From assembly GCA_964416305.1 (NCBI GenBank), contig CAYQDM010000015.1:27237-91236 (forward strand): DNA of 64,000 nucleotides. The letters are read 5' to 3'. How positions within the stretch are numbered: the stretch's first letter is position 1; each line of letters starts with the position of its first letter. The notes below the pieces were generated by a model, which saw nothing but the letters and a program-made list of their open reading frames with translations, had not been told where the DNA came from and made no database searches. The DNA is from Acidaminobacter sp964416305. Lineage in GTDB: Bacteria; Bacillota; Clostridia; Peptostreptococcales; Acidaminobacteraceae. Positions 8,414 through 16,479 of the stretch are shown here, one piece after another. The position numbers were made by a program, and so were the translations under genes.

Positions 8414-8722
8414 AATAAATATTCTTAATATTTACACCCTAATAGCAATTTTCGCGCTGATGGAGACATACCCTTACTGCAACCGTCATTCAAAGCGAGC
8501 CGGACATGGTGAAAGCCGGCATTGACACCGGTAAGACTCTCGCTCCTGAGCAGATGCTCCGAAACCGCTTCATGCATTCGGCATTAAGAGCATCCGGTCG
8601 CCCCGTTATCGGCACAGGTTTGTTTGAACCGTAGAGAGTTGTCTCCCAATTTCAGTCGGAGGCAAAAAAAAGGTGGTAACGCGGGCATAGAGCTCGTCCT
8701 TGCATAGGACGCGCTCTTTTTT
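8414..8722 (+). promoter_or_regulatory. T-box leader, leucine-type, controlling leuACDB
   Basis: The leader holds the AG/GNTG-type stem I elements (GCGAGCCGG ... ATGGTGAAAGCCGG, about 8496-8520). The conserved T-box AGGTGGTAACGCGG is at 8671-8684, and an intrinsic terminator at 8689-8722 (AGAGC-TCGTCC stem, then T6). The specifier position, just before the CTCCTGAG segment, offers CTC (8537-8539, or 8539-8541 in the overlapping reading), a leucine codon. Uncharged tRNA-Leu would bind specifier and T-box and favour antitermination. The controlled genes make leucine, in agreement. Confidence 0.92.
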
Positions 8723-8833
8723 GTTGCAGAAAAACACTTTTTCTGAGGATCAGAATCTTACGGTTAAGTCATTTCTCATCTTATAACACCATCGGCACAA
8801 ATGGGATTCATCCAGAACAAGGAGGTCAAAAAA

Positions 8834-10393
8834 ATGAGTACAATCATTCAACCGGACAAGACGATCAAGATTTTCGATACGACGCTTCGCGACGGGGAAC
8901 AGTCCCCGGGCTGCAGCATGACCCTTAAAGAAAAAATTGACATGGCCCGACAACTTGAGAAAATGAAAGTCGACATCATTGAAGCCGGCTTTGCCATAGC
9001 TTCACCCGGCGATTTTGAATCTGTCCAAACTATTGCCAGAGAACTTAAAGAGACGACCGTAGCCAGTTTGGCGCGAGCCCTCGAAAAAGACATTGACGTG
9101 GCCTGGGAAGCTGTCCAGTACGCGAAGCGCCCAAGAATCCACACCTTCATTGCGACGAGCGACATACATATGCAGTATAAGCTCAAAATGGAGCCGGAAG
9201 CCGTTCTCGAGCGCGCGGTGGCTATGGTCAAATATGCCAAGCGCTATTGCGAGGACATAGAGTTCTCCGCGGAAGACGCTACTAGATCCAACCCGGAATT
9301 CCTGTACCGCATCTTTGAAGCCGTCATCAAAGCCGGCGCAACGACACTTAATGTACCGGATACGGTTGGCTATACAACACCAATGGAATACAGCAGCCTG
9401 ATCTCTTCCATCCGCGAAAAAGTCAACGGCATCCACAATGTTGACATTTCCGTCCACTGTCACAACGACCTTGGTTTGGCTGTCGCCAACTCGCTGGCTG
9501 CTGTCAAGGCAGGCGCCACACAGGTAGAATGCACCGTCAACGGCATTGGTGAGCGCGCCGGCAACGCTGCCCTCGAAGAGATTGCAATGGGCCTCGCAAC
9601 ACGTTTTGACTACTACGGCATCAAGACCGGCATTGAGACCACCCAAATTGCCCGTTCTTCCAAGCTCCTGACTTCGATTACCGGCATCAGCGTTCAGCCA
9701 AACAAAGCCATTGTCGGCGCCAACGCCTTTGCCCACGAATCCGGCATCCACCAACATGGCATGCTTGCAAACGCTTCAACATACGAAATCATGACCCCGG
9801 AGTCAGTTGGCCTGAGAACGAACGCCATGGTCCTTGGCAAACACTCAGGTCGCCACGCCTTTGAAGACAGACTCAAGACCCTTGGCTATGAACTTACTAA
9901 AGAAGAAATCAACCGCGCGTTTGATGATTTCAAAGTCCTCGCTGACAAAAAGAAAACCGTCGACGACCGGGATATCGAAGCGCTCCTTCAGGATGATGTT
10001 ATGAACCTCGAAGAGCACAACAAGTACAAGCTTAAGCGTTTCATCATCAACAGCGGCAACACTATCACCGCCACAGCGACGATTGCTCTGGAAGTCGAAG
10101 GCCAGATCTACGAGGAAGTCTCTGCCGGAGACGGCCCAATTGACGCCTCTTACAAATCCATTGAGAAAATCGTCAAAACCGGCGCGACTTTGGAGGATTA
10201 CAAGATCCAGTCCATCACAGAGCAGGAAGACGCCCAGGGCGAAGCCATTGTCAAGCTCAGGAAAGGCAGCCGCGCCGTCACAGGCCGCGGGCTTTCCACA
10301 GATATTATTGAAGCAAGTATACTTGCTTACCTGAATGCGGCTCAAAAGCTTGAGTCCATTTCCGCAGAACCTCCAATCCGTGTGATCTCGTAG
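8834..10393 (+). CDS. leuA: 2-isopropylmalate synthase
   Basis: LeuA condenses acetyl-CoA with 2-oxoisovalerate, the first step of leucine synthesis. The TIM-barrel start is IKIFDTTLRDGEQSPGCSM. The metal site is HCHNDLGLAVANSLAAV, followed by CTVNGIGERAGNAALEE. The C-terminal third (about 390-519) is the LeuA regulatory dimer domain that binds leucine. ATG at 8834 follows AAGGAGGT by a good spacing; an in-frame ATG at 8801 lies before that site and is unlikely to be used. The 519 residues fit the long bacterial LeuA type. First gene of leuACDB, behind the T-box leader, so control is by tRNA charging plus probable feedback inhibition. Confidence 0.96.
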   Translation: MSTIIQPDKTIKIFDTTLRDGEQSPGCSMTLKEKIDMARQLEKMKVDIIEAGFAIASPGDFESVQTIARELKETTVASLARALEKDIDVAWEAVQYAKRPRIHTFIATSDIHMQYKLKMEPEAVLERAVAMVKYAKRYCEDIEFSAEDATRSNPEFLYRIFEAVIKAGATTLNVPDTVGYTTPMEYSSLISSIREKVNGIHNVDISVHCHNDLGLAVANSLAAVKAGATQVECTVNGIGERAGNAALEEIAMGLATRFDYYGIKTGIETTQIARSSKLLTSITGISVQPNKAIVGANAFAHESGIHQHGMLANASTYEIMTPESVGLRTNAMVLGKHSGRHAFEDRLKTLGYELTKEEINRAFDDFKVLADKKKTVDDRDIEALLQDDVMNLEEHNKYKLKRFIINSGNTITATATIALEVEGQIYEEVSAGDGPIDASYKSIEKIVKTGATLEDYKIQSITEQEDAQGEAIVKLRKGSRAVTGRGLSTDIIEASILAYLNAAQKLESISAEPPIRVIS

Positions 10394-10468
10394 AATGTAC
10401 CCCAAGGGATCCGGCGCGAAAGCAAAAGGTCCCTCACCCTTAAATCAGCTAAAAAGGAGCCATCATTC

Positions 10469-11767
10469 ATGTCTACTCATGCAAAACAGCCTATGACAAT
10501 GACTCAGAAAATCCTCGCCGCCCACGCCGGCAAAGACTTCGTCGCACCTGGCGAATTCATCCAGGCGAAACTCGACCTCGTGCTCGGCAATGACATCACC
10601 GCACCGCCTGCTATCAAAGAGTTCACCAAACTGGGCCAGCCCGCGGTCTTTGACAACAAGAGAATCGCGCTTGTCCCGGATCACTTCACGCCAAACAAGG
10701 ACATTCAAAGTGCTGAGCAGTGCCGCCAAATGCGCGTCTTTGCCCACGATCAGTCCATCGAGAATTATTTTGAGATCGGCGAAATGGGTATTGAGCACGC
10801 CCTTCTGCCTGAAAAAGGCCTCGTCGTCCCCGGCGACGTCGTCATAGGTGCTGACAGTCACACTTGTACTTACGGCGCCCTTGGTGCTTTCTCCACAGGC
10901 ATTGGCTCCACAGACATGGCTGCAGGTATGGCAACGGGGCTCTGTTGGTTCAGAGTGCCGGAAGCGATCCAGTTTGTCCTGAAGGGCAAACTGTCAGAGC
11001 ATGTCAGCGGCAAGGATGTCATTCTCCATATCATCGGTAAAATTGGCGTCGACGGTGCCCGCTATCAGTCCATGGAATTCGTGGGCGAAGGCGTTGCCAG
11101 CCTCACTATGGACGACCGCTTTACCATTGCCAACATGGCTATTGAAGCCGGCGCTAAAAACGGCATTTTCCCTGTAGACGAACGAACCAAGGCCTATCTT
11201 GAAAACCGCGGCAAGCGACCAAGCGTGATCTTCGAAGCAGATCAGGACGCTGTCTATGCCCAAGTCATCGAAATCGACCTCGCTGCCATCCGTCCTACCG
11301 TCTCCTTCCCGCATTCTCCAGACAACACCCGCACCATTGACGAGATCGAGCGCATGGAGCAAGAGAAAGGCGCTATCACAATTGATCAGGTGGTCATAGG
11401 CTCCTGCACCAACGGCCGCCTCGACGACCTACGCATTGCGGCCCGCTACCTCAAAGGTAAAAAAGTAGCCAAAGGCGTTCGCGTCATTATCTTCCCGGCG
11501 ACTCAGAAAATTTATCTGGATGCCATGAGAGAAGGTTTGATTGAGATCTTCATTGAAGCCGGTGCCATTGTCAGCACACCGACCTGCGGTCCTTGCCTGG
11601 GTGGACATATGGGCATCCTGGCCAAAGGCGAGCGCGCGGTTGCGACGACCAACAGAAACTTCATTGGCCGCATGGGCCATACTGAGTCTGAAATTTACCT
11701 TGCAAGCCCGGCTGTCGCAGCAGCTTCAGCAGTTGCCGGCAAAATTGCCAATCCGGAGCGCGCCTGA
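10469..11767 (+). CDS. leuC: 3-isopropylmalate dehydratase large subunit
   Basis: LeuC, with LeuD, isomerises 2- to 3-isopropylmalate. The three cluster cysteines are visible in VIGSCTNGRLDDL and STPTCGPCLGGHMG, and the aconitase-type segments GADSHTCTYGALGAFSTGIGSTD and AHDQSIENYFEIG are present. At 432 residues it is the short bacterial/archaeal-type LeuC, which works with a separate small subunit, here the next gene. AAAAGGAG precedes the ATG. It lies about 75 bases after leuA, without a terminator, so it is co-transcribed. Confidence 0.96.
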   Translation: MSTHAKQPMTMTQKILAAHAGKDFVAPGEFIQAKLDLVLGNDITAPPAIKEFTKLGQPAVFDNKRIALVPDHFTPNKDIQSAEQCRQMRVFAHDQSIENYFEIGEMGIEHALLPEKGLVVPGDVVIGADSHTCTYGALGAFSTGIGSTDMAAGMATGLCWFRVPEAIQFVLKGKLSEHVSGKDVILHIIGKIGVDGARYQSMEFVGEGVASLTMDDRFTIANMAIEAGAKNGIFPVDERTKAYLENRGKRPSVIFEADQDAVYAQVIEIDLAAIRPTVSFPHSPDNTRTIDEIERMEQEKGAITIDQVVIGSCTNGRLDDLRIAARYLKGKKVAKGVRVIIFPATQKIYLDAMREGLIEIFIEAGAIVSTPTCGPCLGGHMGILAKGERAVATTNRNFIGRMGHTESEIYLASPAVAAASAVAGKIANPERA

Positions 11768-11816
11768 TCCAGATCACTTTCTACTATTATAATTAACGTT
11801 ACGAGGAGGACATTCC

Positions 11817-12314
11817 ATGAGCACATCCGGCCGCGCTTTTAAGTTTGGCGATAATATTGATACAGACGTCATTATCCCCGCACGCTACCTGAGCACCGCA
11901 GACCCTGAAATTCTTGCAAAATACTGTATGATTGACATTGATGACACCTTTGCAGGCAAAGTTCAAAAGGGCGACATCATGATTGGCGGCCGCAACTTCG
12001 GCTGCGGCTCGTCCCGCGAGCACGCTCCAATCGCTATCAAAGGCGCTGGTGTCTCCTGCGTCATTGCCGAAACCTTCGCCCGAATTTTTTACCGAAATTC
12101 TTTCAACATTGGTCTTCCCATTATCGAATGCGCCGAAGCAGCTCAAAAGATTGACGATGGCGACGAGATCCGCGTGGACTTCGAAAGCGGCAAAATCGAA
12201 AACATCACCAAAGGTGAAACTTACCAGGCTCAGCCACTTCCACCTTTCATGCGCGACATTATAGACGGCGGCGGTCTGATCGCCTCCATCAAAAAGTCGA
12301 GGGGTGAAGCCTAA
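11817..12314 (+). CDS. leuD: 3-isopropylmalate dehydratase small subunit
   Basis: This 165-residue swivel-domain subunit completes the LeuCD enzyme. It opens with RAFKFGDNIDTDVIIPARYL and contains the substrate-recognition loop GGRNFGCGSSREHAPIAIKGAGVSCVIAETFARIFYRNSFNIGLP, which are family hallmarks. A GAGGAGG site precedes the ATG. The stop codon overlaps the leuB start by one base (TAATG), coupling translation of the two. Confidence 0.96.
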   Translation: MSTSGRAFKFGDNIDTDVIIPARYLSTADPEILAKYCMIDIDDTFAGKVQKGDIMIGGRNFGCGSSREHAPIAIKGAGVSCVIAETFARIFYRNSFNIGLPIIECAEAAQKIDDGDEIRVDFESGKIENITKGETYQAQPLPPFMRDIIDGGGLIASIKKSRGEA

Positions 12315-13393
12315 TGAAGTATAAAATAGCTGTCATTTCCGGGGATGGTATCGGACCCGAAATCACAGGACAGGCTGAGTCCGTCCTCTCACGCCTCGGC
12401 GAGCTCTTCGGTCACGAATTTGCCATGACACACGTTCTCGCAGGTGGTGCCGCTATTGACGTCTTTGGTGAGCCACTGCCGGATGAGACCGTTGAAATCT
12501 GCAAAGAATCGGATGCCATACTGCTCGGCGCTGTAGGCGGCCCAAAATGGGACGGCATGCCGGGGCATCTCAGACCGGAAGCCGGACTTCTGAAGCTCAG
12601 AAAATCCCTCAGTCTCTACGCGAACCTGCGCCCAGCTATCCTGTATGATGTTCTGAAGGACGCTTGCCCCCTTCGTCCAGACCTCGTGGTCGGCGGTCTG
12701 GACATATTGGTCATGCGAGAGCTGACCGGCGGCATTTATTTCGGTGAAAAAGGCCGACGGAATGGTCCAAATGGTCCAGAGGCTTATGACGTCGAATGCT
12801 ACAGCGAAATGGAAGTCGAACGGATTGCCCGGGCAGCTTTTGAAGCAGCCAGACACCGCGGCAGAAAAGTGACCAGCGTAGACAAGAACAACGTCCTGGA
12901 GAGCTCCAGGCTCTGGAGAGAAGTGGTCATCCGAGTCGCCGCAGAATATCCGGATGTCACATTGGAGCATATGTTTGTCGACAATGCGGCTATGCAGCTC
13001 GTCAGAAATCCGAAGCAGTTCGATGTCATTCTGACCAGCAACATCTTCGGAGATATTCTCTCCGACGAAGCCAGCATGGTGACAGGTTCCATAGGCATGC
13101 TCCCGAGCGCAAGCCTCAGCGGCGCCGGCATGCCGGGCGTCTATGAGCCAATTCACGGATCTGCGCCGGATATTGCCGGTAAAGACATCGCCAATCCAAT
13201 CGCAACGATCCTCTCCCTTTCCATGATGATGCGCCACGCCTTTTCGCTGGAGCAGGAAGCTGCTGCAATAGATCGCGCTGTCAGCGAGGTATTGGAAGCC
13301 GGATGGCGTACCGGGGATATTGCGAAGCCGGGCGAGAGAACTATAGGCACAAAAGAAATGGGAAGAAGGATTACGGAAGCCTTGAAGCGATAA
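12314..13393 (+). CDS. leuB: 3-isopropylmalate dehydrogenase
   Basis: LeuB oxidises and decarboxylates 3-isopropylmalate to 2-oxoisocaproate with NAD. The protein has 359 residues, the normal size. Landmarks are IAVISGDGIGPEI at the start, the substrate loop PEAGLLKLRKSLSLYANLRPA, the metal and catalytic region SVDKNNVLESSRLWREV ... HMFVDNAAMQLV, and the nucleotide site PIHGSAPDIAGKDIANPIATILS. It is the last gene of the operon, followed at once by a long terminator hairpin. A 282-residue antisense frame lies opposite it and is judged a shadow. Confidence 0.96.
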   Translation: MKYKIAVISGDGIGPEITGQAESVLSRLGELFGHEFAMTHVLAGGAAIDVFGEPLPDETVEICKESDAILLGAVGGPKWDGMPGHLRPEAGLLKLRKSLSLYANLRPAILYDVLKDACPLRPDLVVGGLDILVMRELTGGIYFGEKGRRNGPNGPEAYDVECYSEMEVERIARAAFEAARHRGRKVTSVDKNNVLESSRLWREVVIRVAAEYPDVTLEHMFVDNAAMQLVRNPKQFDVILTSNIFGDILSDEASMVTGSIGMLPSASLSGAGMPGVYEPIHGSAPDIAGKDIANPIATILSLSMMMRHAFSLEQEAAAIDRAVSEVLEAGWRTGDIAKPGERTIGTKEMGRRITEALKR

Positions 13394-13420
13394 TTGATTG
13401 CAGTCGCTAATATAATGTTT

Positions 13421-13483
13421 AAGGGGAACACAATCAGCAGAAAGCCGAAATTCGGTCTTTCGCTGATTGTGTTCCCCTTTTAT
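13421..13483. terminator. Long bidirectional terminator between leuB and metallopeptidase gene
   Basis: An 18-bp outer stem (AAGGGGAACACAATCAGC and complement) encloses a second stem (GAAAGCCGAA/TTCGGTCTTTC) and ends in T4. It serves the two converging genes. Confidence 0.85.
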
Positions 13484-13491
13484 TGTGCAAT

Positions 13492-14334
13492 TTATAAATC
13501 ATTTGAACTGAACGTGTCTCCGCCGCTTAGGTCTCCGGATTCAAAACCCTTGTAAAACCAGCTCCGACGCTGCTCCGAAGTGCCATGGGTGAAGCTGTCA
13601 GGCACGACGTATCCTTGGCTCTGCATCTGAATCCGGTCGTCACCTACCGCGCTTGCGGCGTTCATGGCTTCCTCCAGATCACCCTCCTCAAGGTAACCCA
13701 TCCCTTTGACGTGATTGGCCCATACACCTGCGAGATAGTCCGCCTGCAGTTCCAGGCGAACCTGATATTCGTTGTATTCTGTCTCGCTTACTTTGGTACG
13801 AAGCTCCTGAACCTGATCGAGGATCCCCAGCTGATACTGCACGTGATGGCCTACCTCATGGGCTATGACATAAGCCATGGCAAAATCACCCGGGGCTTTG
13901 AATCTGGACCTCAACTCTTCATAAAAAATCAGGTCAATATAGATTTTATTGTCTGCAGGACAATAGAATGGTCCGGTTGATGATCCCGCTGTTCCACAGG
14001 CTGATTCCACAATGTCTGTGTAGAGGACCAAGCCTGGCTCCTGGTAATCCATACCTTCGGCTTCAAAGATTTGACTCCAGACGACCTCGGTATCCGCCAT
14101 GACGACAGAGACAAAATCAGCCAATTCCTGTTCCTCCTGAGTTGCCTCATAAGGTTGTTCTGTGCCCTGCCCCAGATTATTTGCCGCATCCAGGATTTTG
14201 CCAGGGTCGCCACCCAACAGCGCCACAATAATAATCAGGAGAATGCCAAAACCGCCGCCTATTACTTTGCCGCCGCCACGTGCGCCGCGCCTGTCATCTA
14301 CATTGCTGCTGCCCTTTCTGCCTTGCCAACGCAT
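13492..14334 (-). CDS. ypfJ: YpfJ-family neutral zinc metallopeptidase
   Basis: This 280-residue protein begins with a basic, Gly/Arg-rich stretch (MRWQGRKGSSNVDDRRGARGG), one membrane helix (about 27-41) and a soluble domain. That domain contains AHEVGHHVQ (H159-E160-x-x-H163), the zinc and catalytic site, and the later third-ligand region ELQADYLAGVWA. The start and the HEVGHHVQ motif match the putative neutral zinc metallopeptidase family (YpfJ). The protein would be anchored in the membrane with its catalytic part outside. Substrates are unknown. A single gene, converging with leuB. Confidence 0.9.
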   Translation of the reverse strand: MRWQGRKGSSNVDDRRGARGGGKVIGGGFGILLIIIVALLGGDPGKILDAANNLGQGTEQPYEATQEEQELADFVSVVMADTEVVWSQIFEAEGMDYQEPGLVLYTDIVESACGTAGSSTGPFYCPADNKIYIDLIFYEELRSRFKAPGDFAMAYVIAHEVGHHVQYQLGILDQVQELRTKVSETEYNEYQVRLELQADYLAGVWANHVKGMGYLEEGDLEEAMNAASAVGDDRIQMQSQGYVVPDSFTHGTSEQRRSWFYKGFESGDLSGGDTFSSNDL

Positions 14335-14432
14335 AACAACCCCTCCAGATCCCGACCTGTCCTATACTGATTAAGCGACCAACCTCTTTACGGGTTATGA
14401 TACCCAATGCTATGCAATTGTCTCAAAAATGA

Positions 14433-14487
14433 AAAAATGGTGCCATTGGCAGTCGAAGCATGTCGACTTTCTTTCAGCACCATTTTT
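14433..14487 (-). terminator. Terminator of the trpB-like gene
   Basis: Arms AAAAATGGTGC and GCACCATTTTT enclose a smaller GTCGA/TCGAC stem. On the minus strand the second arm runs into T6CAT5. Confidence 0.75.
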
Positions 14488-14551
14488 AACCAGACCGAAG
14501 CGGGATTTTCAGGCTGGTGATTTAGTTAAAATTTTTACGGCTGCGAAATGA

Positions 14552-15928
14552 CTATCCAATGTTCGGCAGACCATCGAAGCCCTGTTTCAGGTCTTCATCT
14601 GTCGGAATGTAATCTGACATATTGCCCGCGTTAAAGTTAGCATAGGCTTGAAGATCAAAGTAACCGGTTCCTGTCAAACCAAAGAGGATGGTTTTCTCTT
14701 CTCCCGTCTCCTTGCATTTCAGGGCTTCCTGTACCGCACCATAGATCGCGTGGGCAGATTCAGGAGCAGGCAATATTTGCTCGCATTTCGCGAAGGCTAC
14801 AGCGGCTTCAAAGACCTCTGACTGCGGAACAGAGACGGCTTCCATATAACCATCGTGGTAAAGCTTGGACAGAATCGGGGACATCCCATGATAGCGCAGC
14901 CCGCCGGCATGGTTTGGTGCCGGCATAAAATCGCTGCCCAAGGTGTACATTTTGGCGAGCGGTGTGATTCTGCCCGTATCGCAAAAGTCATAGGCGTATT
15001 TGCCTCTGGTCAGCGACGGACAAGATGCCGGTTCAACGGCGACAATCCGCGGATTGCCTTTGCCGGTCAGCTTATCCTGCATATATGGCGCCATCAGCCC
15101 ACCAATGTTGGAGCCACCGCCTGCACATCCAACGATCACATCAGGGTATTCACCAAGTTTGTCCATGGCTATTTTGGTCTCAAGTCCAATAACAGATTGG
15201 AATACCAGGACTTGATTCAGCACGGAGCCAAGGGCATAACGACACTCGTCATCCTTCATGGATGCTTCAATAGCTTCAGAAATGGCACAGCCCAGGCTTC
15301 CTCCGGTCTCAGGGTTTTTCTCAAGAATGGCTCTGCCAACCGCTGTCGTCGTTGACGGACTAGGAATGATGCTGGCTCCGTAGGTTTCCATGACAGCTTT
15401 TCTGAAGGGCTTCTGATTAAAGGAGACTTTGACCATAAAAACAGTCAGATCCAGCTTATAATGGGCACACGATACAGCGAGCGCTGTCCCCCATTGCCCT
15501 GCACCCGTCTCCGTTGTCAGGGCGCTGAGACCTTGTTCTTTGGCATAATAGGCCATGGCTGCAGCGGCATTGAGTTTATGGCTGCCCGAGGTGTTATTGC
15601 CTTCGAATTTGTAATAGATTTTCGCCGGTGTCTCCAATAGTTTCTCAAGTTCATAAGCTCTGATGAGCGGCGACGGTCTGAACATCTTGTAGAAGTTTTG
15701 AACTTCTTCCGGGATCATTATGTAAGGTGTGGTCTCATCCATTTCAATGTCTGCCAGTTTTTTTGCGAAGACCGGATAAAGATCAGCTGCTTGAATGGGC
15801 TCCAGGGTGCCCGGATTCAGAAATGGCGCATGCTGCTCTTTCATATCTGCTCTCAGGTTATACCAGCTCTTCGGCATTTCCTCTTCAGTGAGATAAGTTT
15901 TGTGAGGTACAGTTTTTTTGATAGTCAT
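14552..15928 (-). CDS. trpB: Tryptophan synthase beta chain, TrpB2 type
   Basis: The protein (458 residues from the second ATG, which has the better spacing to GAGAGGAG; the frame starts six bases earlier at 15934) is a fold-type II PLP enzyme. EGNNTSGSHKLNAAAAM carries the PLP lysine, ETGAGQWGTALA is the catalytic glutamate loop, and GCAGGGSNIGG is the phosphate-binding loop. Length, the N-terminal extension and RPSPLIRAYELEKLL place it in the TrpB2 group, which makes tryptophan from indole and serine and often lacks a TrpA partner. No trpA is nearby. A tryptophan-specific T-box leader directly upstream supports a real role in tryptophan supply, probably indole salvage. Confidence 0.93.
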   Translation of the reverse strand: MTIKKTVPHKTYLTEEEMPKSWYNLRADMKEQHAPFLNPGTLEPIQAADLYPVFAKKLADIEMDETTPYIMIPEEVQNFYKMFRPSPLIRAYELEKLLETPAKIYYKFEGNNTSGSHKLNAAAAMAYYAKEQGLSALTTETGAGQWGTALAVSCAHYKLDLTVFMVKVSFNQKPFRKAVMETYGASIIPSPSTTTAVGRAILEKNPETGGSLGCAISEAIEASMKDDECRYALGSVLNQVLVFQSVIGLETKIAMDKLGEYPDVIVGCAGGGSNIGGLMAPYMQDKLTGKGNPRIVAVEPASCPSLTRGKYAYDFCDTGRITPLAKMYTLGSDFMPAPNHAGGLRYHGMSPILSKLYHDGYMEAVSVPQSEVFEAAVAFAKCEQILPAPESAHAIYGAVQEALKCKETGEEKTILFGLTGTGYFDLQAYANFNAGNMSDYIPTDEDLKQGFDGLPNIG

Positions 15929-16023
15929 GGTCATGCTCCTCTCATTTACACAAACTAATTCTTGTATGGGGTTGCTGCGTATATTGTTGGTTAAATACTG
16001 GATCGACAGAAATCCGGATAAAA

Positions 16024-16309
16024 CAAAAACTCCTGCCCCTTAAGCTAAGGGACAAGAGTTGATTTCCTGCGGTACCACCCGAATTGGTCTGTAAAGACCC
16101 ACTCACTCACGCACCAACATGCGCGCTCCCTGGATAACGGGCGGAGATCCCGTTGGCAGCTAATGAGCATTTATAAAACCATGCTGTTCGCGCCACCCTC
16201 ACAAGTCCATTCCATGCAGCTCACACTGCCGCAATCCCACCATTTTGCAGCTCTCTGGAAGTTAAGTCTTACATGTACTCCTCTTGATCAACGGTTTAAA
16301 ATTTGTATT
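16024..16309 (-). promoter_or_regulatory. T-box leader, tryptophan-type, controlling trpB2
   Basis: Read on the minus strand, the leader has an AGAG loop and GGTGGG segment of stem I, then GAA-TGG-ACTTGTGAG. This is the classic specifier context with TGG, the tryptophan codon (plus-strand 16207-16209). The T-box GGGTGGTACCGC is the complement of 16069-16080. A terminator follows (16024-16060, AACTC...GAGTT stem, T5). Elements are in the correct order and spacing, so tRNA-Trp charging should control the TrpB2 gene. Confidence 0.93.
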
Positions 16310-16315
16310 GGAGTT

Positions 16316-16344
16316 ATCTTACTCGGTCTTCGATTCAAAGTCAA
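16316..16344 (-). promoter_or_regulatory. Sigma-A-type promoter of the tryptophan T-box unit
   Basis: On the minus strand TTGACT (complement of 16339-16344) and TAAGAT (complement of 16316-16321) are 17 bases apart, immediately upstream of the T-box leader. Confidence 0.8.
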
Positions 16345-16420
16345 GGCGAATTTCGAAATTTTCCAATTCTTTTGAACGCTAAAAATTAATTGGTTGACAT
16401 TCGGAGTTTCACCACTTGAT

Positions 16421-16452
16421 AAAAACCGCCCGGATCCAGGGGAATCCGGGCA
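16421..16452 (-). terminator. Terminator of gdhA
   Basis: On the minus strand GCCCGGATT and its near complement GGATCCGGGC form a stem followed by GGT5. Confidence 0.8.
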
Positions 16453-16479
16453 GCCCTCAAAATGGGGAGATTGACTTTT

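Noticed and set aside
9002..9757. 251-codon open frame antisense to leuA
   Set aside because: It lies wholly within leuA, has no binding site and no protein features.
12389..13237. 282-codon open frame antisense to leuB
   Set aside because: leuB opposite it has all family motifs and normal length. The antisense frame has no ribosome binding site or recognisable domain and is a codon-bias shadow.
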